NCBI RefSeq assembly: GCF_947497275.1
Contig: NZ_CANMFS010000002.1
Location: 496,001-560,000, forward strand
DNA length: 64,000 nucleotides
Reading direction: 5' to 3'
DNA from: an uncultured Sulfitobacter sp.
GTDB lineage: Bacteria; Pseudomonadota; Alphaproteobacteria; Rhodobacterales; Rhodobacteraceae
Below the pieces are notes generated by a model that was given only the letters and a program-made list of their open reading frames with translations, made no database searches and was not told where the DNA came from. Made by a program: the position numbers and the translations under genes. Within the stretch, counting starts at the first letter, position 1, and each line of letters begins with the position of its first letter. This document shows, piece after piece, positions 24,400 through 37,553 of this stretch.

Positions 24400-25554
24400 A
24401 TGGATGCGAAAATTGTTGGCTGGAACCACACCCCCTTCGGCGCTTTGGAGCAAGATGTCGAGGATCTGATCAAAAGTGCCGCCGCACAGGCGATCGAGAT
24501 GGCTGGCGTCGATCCCGCCGAGATCGACGGTATCTGGCTTGGACATTTCAACAGCGGGATGGTCCCCGATGCCTTTGCGTCCTCGTTGGTCCTTGGCATG
24601 GATGACAGCCTGCGCTTTACGCCCGCGACACGGGTTGAAAACGCCTGTGCTTCGGGGTCCGCGGCCGTTTATGCCGCGCGCGACGCCATTCGGGCCGGGT
24701 CGGCGCGCACCGTTCTGGTGATCGGCGCGGAAAAGATGACCGCGCTCGATACGAAAGGTGTCACAAAGGCGCTCGCGGGGGCATCTTATCAGGCTGAAGA
24801 GGCGGGAGTGAGTTTTCCGCAGATTTTCGGGCGGATCGCGAGCGGGTATTTTCAGGCCTATGGCGATCATTCCGAAACGCTTGCGAGGATCGCGGTCAAG
24901 AACCACGCCAATGCGATGTCCAACCCGCTTGCCCAGATGCGCCGCGAGGTCAGCTTCGGATTTTGCAACACCCCGAGCGAGAAGAACCCGATGATCGCGC
25001 CGCCGCTGCGGCTGACCGACTGTTCGCTGATATCGGACGGGGCCGCGGCCCTGGTCATGGTCTGCGAGGATCGCGGTGGGTTCGAATATGCCGCAGGTTT
25101 TCGTGCCGCGCGGCAGGTCAACGACGTGATGCCTTTGTCGCGCCGCGACATGACGCGCCTTGAGGGTGCCGCCCGCGCCTTTGCGCTGGCCTATGACGAA
25201 GCCGGCATCACCGTCGATGATCTGGATCTCGCCGAGGTGCACGACTGTTTCACGATTGCGGAGTTGATGATCTACGAGGCCATGGGCCTGGCCCCCATCG
25301 GTGAGGGTGCCCGTGCAATGGGCGATGGCACGGTGCTGGCGGACGGTCGCCTGCCGGTGAACCTGTCCGGCGGGCTGAAGGCAAAGGGACACCCGGTCGG
25401 GGCGACGGGGGTTTCCATGCATGTCATGGCAGCGCAACAGGTTACCGGACAGGCAGGCCCGCTACAAAAGGCGGGGGCTGAGCTGGCAGCAGTGTTCAAC
25501 ATGGGTGGATCTGGCGTTGCCAACTACTGCTCCATTCTGGAGGCCCGGCCATGA
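24400..25554 (+). CDS. Thiolase family protein (acetyl-CoA acetyltransferase/SCPx-like)
   Basis: The 384-residue product has the thiolase fold with a nucleophilic Cys in RVENACASGSAAVYAA (about residue 83), a DCFT segment in EVHDCFTIAEL, and the C-terminal GGLKAKGHPVGATG with the catalytic His near 330. It belongs to the thiolase branch of SCPx-like enzymes rather than classic PhaA, and would act on acyl-CoA in the cytosol. Its stop overlaps the acyl-CoA ligase start in ATGA, so a short acid activation and cleavage pathway is likely. The substrate is unknown. Regulation is probably by the divergent PAS-LuxR protein. Confidence 0.88.
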   Translation: MDAKIVGWNHTPFGALEQDVEDLIKSAAAQAIEMAGVDPAEIDGIWLGHFNSGMVPDAFASSLVLGMDDSLRFTPATRVENACASGSAAVYAARDAIRAGSARTVLVIGAEKMTALDTKGVTKALAGASYQAEEAGVSFPQIFGRIASGYFQAYGDHSETLARIAVKNHANAMSNPLAQMRREVSFGFCNTPSEKNPMIAPPLRLTDCSLISDGAAALVMVCEDRGGFEYAAGFRAARQVNDVMPLSRRDMTRLEGAARAFALAYDEAGITVDDLDLAEVHDCFTIAELMIYEAMGLAPIGEGARAMGDGTVLADGRLPVNLSGGLKAKGHPVGATGVSMHVMAAQQVTGQAGPLQKAGAELAAVFNMGGSGVANYCSILEARP

Positions 25555-27050
25555 ACCCCGCCGAGTGGCTGCACCGCACCGCGCTGCGTGACAGTGCGCG
25601 CCCTGCCCTTCTTTCAGCGGACCAGCCCGTCATGGACTACGTCGGTTTTCGCGACGCGGCGGCGCGGCTTGGTACAGGGCTGGTGGCGCAGGGCGTCGAA
25701 CAGGGGGACCGGGTGGCCATCTTCATGGGCAACCGGATCGAATATCTGATCGCGCTGTACGGCGTCTGGTTCTGTGGCGCGGTGGCAGTGCCGATTAATG
25801 CAAAGCTGCACCCCAAAGAGGCCGACTGGATTATCGAAAATGCCGGCGCTGACCTCACGCTGAGCGACGACAAGCTGGGGCCCGACCTGTCGGGACAATG
25901 GATTTCGGTGGACGGAGCGGCGTGGGACAATCTTTTGTCATTCGATCCAATGTCGCGTCCTGTGGTGCTGGACCCCGACGACATGGCGTGGTTGTTCTAC
26001 ACTTCGGGCACAACGGGGAAACCCAAGGGTGTCATGATGACCTGCGGCAACATCGCGGCCATGGCCTATTCCTATCTCGCCGACGTCGACGACGTGCTGC
26101 CCGACGATGCCATCCTCTATGCCGCACCGATGTCGCACGGGGCGGGTATCTACAATTTCATGCATGTCATGCGCGGCGCGCGTCATGTGGTGCCGCAAAG
26201 CGGCGGTTTCGATCCCGGCGAAATACTGGCGCATGGAAAATCGGTTGGCAGCATATCCATGTTTGCGGCTCCGACGATGGTGCGCCGACTGGTGGATCAT
26301 GCGCGCGCCACGGGCCAGACCGGCGAGGGCCTGCGCACGATCACCTATGCGGGCGGCCCGATGTACGAGGCCGATATCCTGGATGCGGTCGACACAATGG
26401 GTGCGCGCTTTGTGCAGGTGTATGGCCAGGGTGAATGTCCGATGGGCATCACCGTGCTGCCCCGCCAAGACGTCACCGACCGCGACCACCCGCGTTGGCG
26501 CGCGCGGCTCAATTCGGTCGGAACCGCGCAAAGTACCGTTCTGGTGCGCATATTCGATGAAACCGGTGCCGAATGTCCCGCAGGCGAAACCGGAGAGATC
26601 GCCGTAAGGGGCGCGACCGTAATGAAAGGGTATTGGCAAAATCCCGAAGCGACGGAGCAGACGATCCGAAACGGTTGGCTCTGGACCGGTGATATGGGCG
26701 CGATGGATGAAGACGGCTATGTCACGATGCGGGACCGCTCGAAAGACATGATCATATCGGGCGGTTCGAACATCTATCCGCGCGAGGTGGAAGAGGTCTT
26801 GCTGTCCCACTCCGACGTGTCCGAGGTCGCGGTGGTGGGCCGGCCCCACCCAGAATGGGGAGAGGAAGTCATCGCCTTCGTGGTCGGCGGCGCCGACCCG
26901 CAGGACCTTGACGCGCACTGCCTCGAGCGGATTGCAAGGTTCAAACGGCCGAAAAACTATGTCTTCGTGCCGGATCTGCCCAAGAACAACTATGGCAAGG
27001 TGCTCAAGACTGAGCTGCGCGCCCGGTTGACAGAGGAGAAGATCACATGA
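25551..27050 (+). CDS. AMP-binding acyl-CoA ligase
   Basis: The 499-residue product is a class I adenylate-forming enzyme with the phosphate-binding loop YTSGTTGKPKGVMMT (about 150-164), the Y-G-Q-G-E core motif (VYGQGECPMG), GWLWTGDMGAMDEDGY and the C-terminal hinge and lysine region DRSKDMIISGGSNIYPREVEE and PKNNYGKVLK. It should activate a carboxylic acid to its CoA thioester with ATP in the cytosol. The acid is unknown; coupling to a thiolase suggests degradation of a short or branched acid. The start overlaps the thiolase stop by four bases. Confidence 0.92.
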   Translation: MNPAEWLHRTALRDSARPALLSADQPVMDYVGFRDAAARLGTGLVAQGVEQGDRVAIFMGNRIEYLIALYGVWFCGAVAVPINAKLHPKEADWIIENAGADLTLSDDKLGPDLSGQWISVDGAAWDNLLSFDPMSRPVVLDPDDMAWLFYTSGTTGKPKGVMMTCGNIAAMAYSYLADVDDVLPDDAILYAAPMSHGAGIYNFMHVMRGARHVVPQSGGFDPGEILAHGKSVGSISMFAAPTMVRRLVDHARATGQTGEGLRTITYAGGPMYEADILDAVDTMGARFVQVYGQGECPMGITVLPRQDVTDRDHPRWRARLNSVGTAQSTVLVRIFDETGAECPAGETGEIAVRGATVMKGYWQNPEATEQTIRNGWLWTGDMGAMDEDGYVTMRDRSKDMIISGGSNIYPREVEEVLLSHSDVSEVAVVGRPHPEWGEEVIAFVVGGADPQDLDAHCLERIARFKRPKNYVFVPDLPKNNYGKVLKTELRARLTEEKIT

Positions 27051-27538
27051 CTTGTCCGACAGGAGAGACTGCGATCATGTCCGGTTCGTGCAGGGCATCG
27101 GGGTGGTCCTTTTCGGGGATTTCGCAAATGCGTGCGGGTAACGCGCCCGAGGTGTGGGCTTTCGACGCCGACATGTGCGATTTCGGGGCGTTGACAGTAA
27201 AGATGCCAGATTGGAATGGGACGGATCGCCGTTGCAACATTGCAGCCATCCGCACATCAGTATCGGCTGCCAAACGGGTGGTCCTGCGGTCAATTTCATC
27301 TGACCCGACTGGACCGAAGCACCAATACGGCGGAAGGGTTATCAAGCGGAAGACTGATGCAGATCTCGCACGCCGGCGCGCGCTGCGCTACGTTTTGTGC
27401 ATGTGCGAACAAAGTGCAACAAGACACCTTGTTACCGGGCTGCAAAAGCAGACCATCTGCGCCGTTGCATCGCGCATGGAGTCCGCTGCGAGGCTACGTC
27501 CATTTACGGTGGCGATCAAAGGGGCGGTTGAGCGATGA
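27047..27538 (+). CDS. Doubtful 163-residue ORF between acyl-CoA ligase and cfa genes
   Basis: The frame begins with an ATG that overlaps the acyl-CoA ligase stop (ATGA) and ends with overlap to the next gene (ATGA at 27535), which is the arrangement of a true operon gene. The predicted sequence, however, has irregular composition and no domain I recognise, no signal peptide and no membrane segment. It may be a decayed or very divergent gene. The opposite strand frame 27043-27345 is equally undistinguished. I include it because the double overlap is hard to ignore. Confidence 0.3.
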   Translation: MTCPTGETAIMSGSCRASGWSFSGISQMRAGNAPEVWAFDADMCDFGALTVKMPDWNGTDRRCNIAAIRTSVSAAKRVVLRSISSDPTGPKHQYGGRVIKRKTDADLARRRALRYVLCMCEQSATRHLVTGLQKQTICAVASRMESAARLRPFTVAIKGAVER

Positions 27539-28797
27539 CCGGGTTTTGGCAACACGCGCTCGATAGGTTGCTGCGCAGTCTGGTCCAATTCGGATCGCTG
27601 CGCGTCATCATGCCGACAGGAGATATCCACACCTACGGAGAGACGTCCGACACCCCGGTCACGGTGCGGCTTCTTGATCCCGCATTACTCAGAAAGCTGG
27701 TGGTGAACCCCGAACTTGTTCTGGGCGAAAGCTACATGGACGAAACGCTCGTCATCGAAGATGATGACGTGCAAGGTCTGCTCGCGATCATCGTGCGCAA
27801 TGTCCGGCACGCGGATGCGCATCCGGTCTGGTGGCAGAAACTCACGGAAAGGGCGCGCGCGGCCTTGCGCGGGCTTGCGCAGAAGAATCCGCTGCCCAGG
27901 GCACGCCGGAACGCCGCGCATCACTACGATCTTTCGGCAGCGTTGTTCGATACGTTTCTGGATGCCGACCGGCAGTATTCATGCGCATATTTCCGCAGCC
28001 CGGACGTGACGCTCGACCAGGCGCAGAGGGACAAAAAGGCGCATATCGCACGCAAGTTGATGATCGAGCCCGGCATGACGGTCCTCGATATCGGGTGTGG
28101 CTGGGGCGGCATGGCGCTGACGCTCGCGCGGGATCACGGTGCGCGGGTGGTCGGCATCACACTGTCCGAGGAGCAGCACACGTTCGCCACCGAAAGGGCC
28201 CGCCGCGAAGGCCTGTCCGACCGGGTCGAGTTTCGGCTGTGCGATTACCGTCAGGTCGAAGGCACATTCGACCGGATCGTGTCTGTCGGGATGTTCGAAC
28301 ACGTCGGTCTGCGTCATTACAACGATTTCTTTGCCGGGATCCGAAACCTGCTGTCACCGGACGGTATCGCATTGATACACACGATCGGCTGGGCCGGCCC
28401 GCCCAAGGCTACCAACCCCTGGCTGAAGAAATACATTTTCCCCGGCGGCTATATTCCCGCTCTCTCCGAGATGATGACCGCGGTCGAGCGCAACCATCTG
28501 TGGCCCACGGACATGGAATGTCTGCGACTGCACTATGCATACACCTTGCGCCACTGGTTTGATCGGTTCCGCGCCCACGAGGCAGAAGTCCGCGCGCTTT
28601 ATGACGCACGTTTCACGAGGATGTGGCGTTTCTATCTTGCTGCGTCCGAGCAGACATTCCGCCATGCGCCACAGGCCGTTTTCCAGATCCAGTTGTCCCG
28701 ACGCGTCGATGCCGTACCGCTGACCCGCGACTATCTGTACGATACCGGACCGACGGAGCATTTTCCGCGTGCGCGGGACGCTCGCGACCTTCAGTGA
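27535..28797 (+). CDS. Cyclopropane-fatty-acyl-phospholipid synthase family methyltransferase
   Basis: The 420-residue product has an N-terminal Cfa domain and a SAM-binding fold: VLDIGCGWGGMALTLA (about 183-198), GITLSEEQ, and DRIVSVGMFEHVGLRHYNDFF, followed by the YIFPGGYIP segment of the lipid-binding site. Cfa enzymes methylate the double bond of unsaturated acyl chains in membrane phospholipids, using S-adenosylmethionine. The length is close to the usual 380-430. It may modify lipids under stress or in stationary phase; the sequence shows no dedicated promoter because the upstream frame is open. It ends 470 bases before the convergent glgB. Confidence 0.9.
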   Translation: MTGFWQHALDRLLRSLVQFGSLRVIMPTGDIHTYGETSDTPVTVRLLDPALLRKLVVNPELVLGESYMDETLVIEDDDVQGLLAIIVRNVRHADAHPVWWQKLTERARAALRGLAQKNPLPRARRNAAHHYDLSAALFDTFLDADRQYSCAYFRSPDVTLDQAQRDKKAHIARKLMIEPGMTVLDIGCGWGGMALTLARDHGARVVGITLSEEQHTFATERARREGLSDRVEFRLCDYRQVEGTFDRIVSVGMFEHVGLRHYNDFFAGIRNLLSPDGIALIHTIGWAGPPKATNPWLKKYIFPGGYIPALSEMMTAVERNHLWPTDMECLRLHYAYTLRHWFDRFRAHEAEVRALYDARFTRMWRFYLAASEQTFRHAPQAVFQIQLSRRVDAVPLTRDYLYDTGPTEHFPRARDARDLQ

Positions 28798-29271
28798 TCC
28801 GGCCCCTCTTTGCGGTCTCACATCGGCTTATCAAACGACCAAAATGTCGGACCGCACGTGTCGACGGATCGCATGCGAAGGGTCGAATACCAGTACATGA
28901 CAGGGGGAGATCGGGTGTCGCTACAAAAGCGTCGGCGCCGTGCAGCAGACATCCGCAACCCATGCGGCTCTGCAAACCTCCGGGCTGGGCGGCGACGGGC
29001 CGCACCATCGGGATCAAGAGAAAGTCCATCAATCGGGCAAGGTGACATAGCAGTGCAGACAGGCCCAACGTAATTGCGCCCCCCTGCGACAAGGGACTTG
29101 TCTAGGGGCGCAGATGCTTCTGAAATCACTGCTGGGTTATGAAAAGGATCATGGATCGCACCGGTTATCGCGGCGTTGATCTATGTCAATTTCCCCGACC
29201 GGCCTGCCGCAAGCACCGTGCGCTGCGCGGACGCGCGAGTGATGCCTGCAGGCCGCCGGTTCTGCGCAAGA
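28798..29271. other. Convergent intergenic region, no gene seen
   Basis: About 470 bases between cfa and glgB, both of which read towards it. Apart from a strong hairpin (29077-29110) there is no feature; frames here have no recognised product. Confidence 0.5.
29077..29110. terminator. Hairpin in cfa/glgB convergent region
   Basis: Outer arms CGCCCC and GGGGCG enclose inner arms GACAAG and CTTGTC with a GGA loop (29094-29096). The structure is symmetric enough to work in both directions. It lacks a U tract, so it is more like a bidirectional pause or processing site than a classic intrinsic terminator. Confidence 0.5.
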
Positions 29272-31503
29272 CTATTGCGCGGCAGCGTCGTCTGCGGTTT
29301 TCAAGCGAAAAAACAGCGCGGTATTGCCCGGCAGATCGAATGATATCGACCTCGATTGCCCGCTCCACGCCATATCCTGCGCCTCACACGAGACAGGCCC
29401 GTGTCCCGATCCACCGAAGGCCTGCGCATTGCTGTTCAGCGCCACCTCCCACCGACCTGTGTTCGGAACACCGATCCGGTATCCTTCGCGCGGTGCGGGG
29501 GTCATGTTGCACACGACGATCACCGGATCTTTGCCGTTCTCACCCTGACGCACCCAAGCGTAGACGGACATATCCGACTGGTCTACCTCTAGCCAGTAGA
29601 ACCCGGACGGGCTGCTATCGGTGGCGAAAAGCGCGGGGGTTTCGCTGTAGAACGTATTGAGCGCCCTGACCCAGTCTTGCATACCGCGGTGCCAGTCGTG
29701 ATCCAGCAGGTGCCAGTCGAGTGACCGCTCGTGGCTCCATTCAGCGCCCTGCGCAAACTCCTGCCCCATGAACAGAAGCTTCTTGCCGGGGTGCCCCCAC
29801 ATGAAACCATAGTAGCTGCGCAGCCCGGCGAATTTATCGAACCCCTCGCCCGGCATCTTCGACAGCATAGATCCTTTGCCATGCACCACTTCGTCGTGGC
29901 TGATCGGTAGGATGAAGTTCTCCGAAAAGGCGTAAGTCAGTCCAAAGGTCATCTGGTGGTGGTGATGGGCGCGGTGGACCGGGTCGCGGCCCATGTAATC
30001 CAGCGTGTCATTCATCCAACCCATGTTCCATTTGAAGCCGAAGCCAAGGCCGCCCTGATCCACGGGTTTGCTGACGCCCGGAAAGGAGGTGCTTTCCTCG
30101 GCGGCCATCAGCACACCGGCATCCGCACCATAGACAAGCGCATTGGTGCGCTGCAAAAACGCGATCGCCTCGAGGTTCTCACGTCCGCCGTGTTCGTTCG
30201 GTATCCATTCGCCGTCCTTGCGCGAATAGTCGCGGTAAAGCATGGAAGCCACGGCATCGACGCGTAAACCATCAAGGTGGAATTCCTTGATCCAGTAGAG
30301 CGCGTTGGCGCACAGGAAATTCTGCACCTCGCGGCGTCCGTAATTGTAGATCAGTGTGTTCCAGTCCTGGTGAAATCCTTCGCGCGGGTCGGCGTGCTCA
30401 TAAAGCGCGGTGCCGTCGAATTTGGCCAACCCGTGCGCGTCCGTCGGAAAGTGCCCCGGCACCCAATCGAGTAGAACGCCAAGTCCGGCCCGGTGCGCGG
30501 CATTCACGAATGTCCTGAATTCGTCGGGCGTGCCAAACCGGATGGTCGGCGCGAAAAGCCCGATGGGCTGGTATCCCCAGGAACCGTCGAACGGAAATTC
30601 CGAGATCGGCATCAGCTCGATATGGGTAAAGCCCATGTCGCGGACATAATCGACCAGCTCGGACGCGAATTCCAGATAGCTCAGCGGGCGATTGCCGTCC
30701 TCGACCTTGCGCCGCCAAGACCCCAGATGCACTTCGTAGATCGACACCGGTTGGTCATGGCGGTTGCGGTCGGCGCGGGAGGTCATCCAGTCGCCATCGC
30801 TCCATTCAAACCCATTGAGGTCACGCACCACCGAGGCCGTCTCAGGCGGATGCTCCGCACCGAAGCCGACAGGATCCGCCTTCAGCGGCAGAATGGCCCC
30901 CGCCGCATCTCGGATCTCGTATTTATAGACGGTGCCCTCGCCCAGATCGGGAATGAAGATCTCCCAAATTCCGGTCGAGCCACGGGCGCGCATCACATGC
31001 CTGCGTCCGTCCCATTGGTTGAATGCGCCCACGACAGAAACACGGGACGCCGCCGGTGCCCAGACCGCGAAATGGACGCCCTCGGACCCCTCGTGCATCA
31101 TCGAATGCGCGCCCATCCGGTGCCAAAGCTGAAGGTGCGCGCCTTCGGCGATCAGATATTCATCCATCTCGCCCAGAACCGGGCCAAAGCGGTAGGCATC
31201 GCCCTGCTCCCATTCTGTGTCCCCGCTGCGGGCGCGCAGACGGTAGCTGCCCGTTGCCACGCCCTTGCGCACGAAGCCCGAAAAAAGCCCGCGCCCGTCC
31301 AGACGTTCGAGTGTTGCTTCGACCTTGCCCGTCTTGCCGTCCAGCACGTCGACGCATTGCGCACCGGGGACCAGCGCCGTCACGCTCCACCGACGACCGT
31401 TCTTGTGCGGGCCGAGGACCGAAAACGGATCGGACATCACACCGCTGAGCAGTGCCTCCGCCGTGGCGGTATCGAACAGCGGTTTATAGACTGTGCTTGT
31501 CAC
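29272..31503 (-). CDS. glgB: 1,4-alpha-glucan branching enzyme
   Basis: The 743-residue product is a GH13 branching enzyme that makes alpha-1,6 branches in glycogen in the cytosol. It has an N-terminal CBM48 region (FAVWAPAASRVSVVGAFN), the catalytic barrel with GLRVDAVASMLY (nucleophile Asp near residue 417) and MAAEEST (acid/base Glu near 467), and YGFMWGHPGKKLLFMGQEFAQ. Length is typical (about 730). Its ATG overlaps the glgP stop by four bases. It is the last gene of the glgC-A-X-malQ-pgm-glgP-glgB operon. Nothing odd was seen. Confidence 0.96.
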   Translation of the reverse strand: MTSTVYKPLFDTATAEALLSGVMSDPFSVLGPHKNGRRWSVTALVPGAQCVDVLDGKTGKVEATLERLDGRGLFSGFVRKGVATGSYRLRARSGDTEWEQGDAYRFGPVLGEMDEYLIAEGAHLQLWHRMGAHSMMHEGSEGVHFAVWAPAASRVSVVGAFNQWDGRRHVMRARGSTGIWEIFIPDLGEGTVYKYEIRDAAGAILPLKADPVGFGAEHPPETASVVRDLNGFEWSDGDWMTSRADRNRHDQPVSIYEVHLGSWRRKVEDGNRPLSYLEFASELVDYVRDMGFTHIELMPISEFPFDGSWGYQPIGLFAPTIRFGTPDEFRTFVNAAHRAGLGVLLDWVPGHFPTDAHGLAKFDGTALYEHADPREGFHQDWNTLIYNYGRREVQNFLCANALYWIKEFHLDGLRVDAVASMLYRDYSRKDGEWIPNEHGGRENLEAIAFLQRTNALVYGADAGVLMAAEESTSFPGVSKPVDQGGLGFGFKWNMGWMNDTLDYMGRDPVHRAHHHHQMTFGLTYAFSENFILPISHDEVVHGKGSMLSKMPGEGFDKFAGLRSYYGFMWGHPGKKLLFMGQEFAQGAEWSHERSLDWHLLDHDWHRGMQDWVRALNTFYSETPALFATDSSPSGFYWLEVDQSDMSVYAWVRQGENGKDPVIVVCNMTPAPREGYRIGVPNTGRWEVALNSNAQAFGGSGHGPVSCEAQDMAWSGQSRSISFDLPGNTALFFRLKTADDAAAQ

Positions 31504-33905
31504 CTGTCATCCTCCAACAGCGATGAGACGCCCCAAATGTCATCGGCATAGCCCTGAATGGTGCGGTCCGATGAAAACCAGCCGGAATGCGCGGTGTTCA
31601 GTACCGCCATGCGCGCCCAGGCGTCACGGTCGGCAAAGCCTGCATCGACTTTGCGCTGCGCGTCCCAGTAGGCGGCGAAATCTGCCGCGACCATGAAGTA
31701 GTCGTCGCGCATGAGCTTTTCGAGAACCGGCCAGTGGCGCGTCGGTTCGCCGGGCGAGTAGAACCCGTCCCGGATCTGGTCGATGACCTCGCTCAGGATC
31801 GGGCTTTGGTCGATGTATTCCTGCGTGACATAACCGTCACGTGCGGCCTGTACCTCTTCGGTCGTCATGCCGAAGATATAGATGTTCTCGTCTCCTACAT
31901 GATCGCGGATCTCGACGTTTGCACCGTCCAGCGTGCCGATGGTCACGGCCCCGTTAAGTGCGAACTTCATATTGCCGGTGCCGGAGGCTTCCTTGCCGGC
32001 TGTCGAGATCTGTTCCGACAGATCTGCTGCCGGGATCAGGATTTCCGCCATCGAGACGTTGTAGTTGGGCGGATAGATCACCTTGAGCTTGTCACCGATG
32101 ATCGGATCCTCGTTCACCGATTTCGCGATGTCGTTGATCAGCCGGATGATGTTCTTGGCGTCGATGTAGGCCGGTGCGGCCTTGCCGCCGAAGATCTTGA
32201 CGCGTGGTGTCCAACCGGCCTCGGGATCGCGGCGGATGGTGTTGGCGAGAGCCGCCGTTTCCAGCGCGTTCATCAGCTGGCGCTTGTATTCGTGAATGCG
32301 CTTGATCTGAATGTCGAACATGGCGTCGGGCGAAATCGCCACCCCCATGTTGTCCGCGACCCAATCGACCAGACGCTGTTTGTTGGCCTGCTTTACCGTC
32401 ATGAACCGCCGGCGGAATGCCGCGTCGTCCGCAAGCGGTGTCAGCTGTTCCAACTGCTCGAGATCGCTCACCCAACCGGTGCCGATGGTGTCGTTGAGCA
32501 GATTGCGCAAGCCGGGGTTGCAGCCATGTACCCAGCGGCGCGGGGTCACGCCATTGGTCTGGTTGAGGATACGGTCGGGATAGACGGCATGCAGATCGCT
32601 GAAGACGGTTTGCTTCATCAGATCGGTGTGCAGTGCCGACACGCCGTTGACCTTGCGCGCGCAGGTGAAAGCAAGCGTGCCCATGTTCACATCGCCATCT
32701 GACACGATACGCGGGCTGACGTCCGCCTTCGACGCCTTGACGTCGCGGGCGAGCCGGTCGTCGATCCGGTCGATCAGCTGCATGTGACGCGGCAGGATCG
32801 CCCCCATCAGCGGCACGTTCCACGTCTCCAATGCTTCGGGCAAGAGCGTGTGGTTGGTGTAATGCAAACAGCCCTGCGCGATGTCAAAAGCCGCGTCGAA
32901 GTCTATCCCGTGCGTGTCCACCAATTGCCGGATCAGCTCGGGCCCCGCGATGGCGGGATGGGTATCGTTCATCTGAATCGCGACCTTGGAAGGCAACGCG
33001 CGCAGATCACCGTTATGCGCCAGGAAACGACGCATCAGATCCTGCAGGGAAGCGGAGGTAAAAAAGAACTCCTGCTTGAGCCGCAGCTCCTTGCCGATCT
33101 CGGTGCTGTCGTCGGGATACAGCACGCGCGAGATCGTTTCCGCCAACACTTCAGGCGCAGCAGCCTGCATGAATTCGCCACGGTTGAACGGATCAAGATC
33201 AAATATCTTCTTGGGCTTGGCCGACCACAGGCGCAGTGTGTTGGTCCAGCTGGCGCGCCAGCCCGGAACCGGCGTGTCGTAGGCCTGTGCCATAACAACG
33301 TCGTCGGGTGTCCAGACGGCGCGACTGCCAATCTCGGACACGTCGCCGCCGAACCCGATGTCGTAGTTGCATTCGGAGCGCTCGAATTCCCAGTTGTGTT
33401 GGTGCCGCAACCAATCCTCGGCCATCTCGATCTGGCGGCCATCCTCGAAAGACTGGCGAAACAGGCCGTGCGCATAGCGAATACCGTAGCCGTAAGCGGG
33501 AATACCGAGGCACGACAGGCTGTCCAGAAAGCACGCGGCAAGCCGTCCCAAACCGCCATTGCCGAGGGCTGCATCCGGCTCATCGCCGACCACCGCGGCA
33601 AAGTTCACCCCATACCCCGCGAGCGCCTCTTTCGCCTCATCCTCAAGGCCGAGGTTGTTCACGGCGTCTTCGAGGATTCGGCCCAGAAGGAATTCCATCG
33701 ACAGGTAATAGACCCGCTTGCGATCCTTGGCGTAGGTCTGGTGCGTCGCGTTGAACCACGGCGTGATCAGCCTGTCGCGCACCGCACGCGACAGCGCCAG
33801 CCGCCAATCGGTGAGGGATGCGCTGTCGGGTGTCTTGCCGACGCTGTGGGCAAGGTGGAAATCGATCGCGCTTGCCAGCGCGCCTGTATCTTTGAGATCT
33901 CTCAT
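31500..33905 (-). CDS. glgP: Glycogen phosphorylase
   Basis: The product of about 801 residues releases glucose-1-phosphate from glycogen by phosphorolysis. It shows the N-terminal YYLSMEFLLGR segment, ANGGLGRLAACF-like NGGLGRLAACFLDS, and the pyridoxal phosphate site KEASGTGNMKFALNGA near residue 640. It belongs to GT35 and is cytosolic. The ATG at 33905 has a GGGAAAC stretch upstream; an ATG at 33953, overlapping the pgm stop in TGATG, would add 16 residues and is possible. Placed after pgm, so breakdown of glycogen and interconversion of glucose phosphates are co-expressed with synthesis. Confidence 0.95.
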   Translation of the reverse strand: MRDLKDTGALASAIDFHLAHSVGKTPDSASLTDWRLALSRAVRDRLITPWFNATHQTYAKDRKRVYYLSMEFLLGRILEDAVNNLGLEDEAKEALAGYGVNFAAVVGDEPDAALGNGGLGRLAACFLDSLSCLGIPAYGYGIRYAHGLFRQSFEDGRQIEMAEDWLRHQHNWEFERSECNYDIGFGGDVSEIGSRAVWTPDDVVMAQAYDTPVPGWRASWTNTLRLWSAKPKKIFDLDPFNRGEFMQAAAPEVLAETISRVLYPDDSTEIGKELRLKQEFFFTSASLQDLMRRFLAHNGDLRALPSKVAIQMNDTHPAIAGPELIRQLVDTHGIDFDAAFDIAQGCLHYTNHTLLPEALETWNVPLMGAILPRHMQLIDRIDDRLARDVKASKADVSPRIVSDGDVNMGTLAFTCARKVNGVSALHTDLMKQTVFSDLHAVYPDRILNQTNGVTPRRWVHGCNPGLRNLLNDTIGTGWVSDLEQLEQLTPLADDAAFRRRFMTVKQANKQRLVDWVADNMGVAISPDAMFDIQIKRIHEYKRQLMNALETAALANTIRRDPEAGWTPRVKIFGGKAAPAYIDAKNIIRLINDIAKSVNEDPIIGDKLKVIYPPNYNVSMAEILIPAADLSEQISTAGKEASGTGNMKFALNGAVTIGTLDGANVEIRDHVGDENIYIFGMTTEEVQAARDGYVTQEYIDQSPILSEVIDQIRDGFYSPGEPTRHWPVLEKLMRDDYFMVAADFAAYWDAQRKVDAGFADRDAWARMAVLNTAHSGWFSSDRTIQGYADDIWGVSSLLEDDR

Positions 33906-33952
33906 GGTGTTTCCCGTCTGAAATGGGTTCTCGTTGGGCCCTGCAGGGGACA

Positions 33953-37549
<3,597 letters not shown>

Positions 37550-37553
<4 letters not shown>

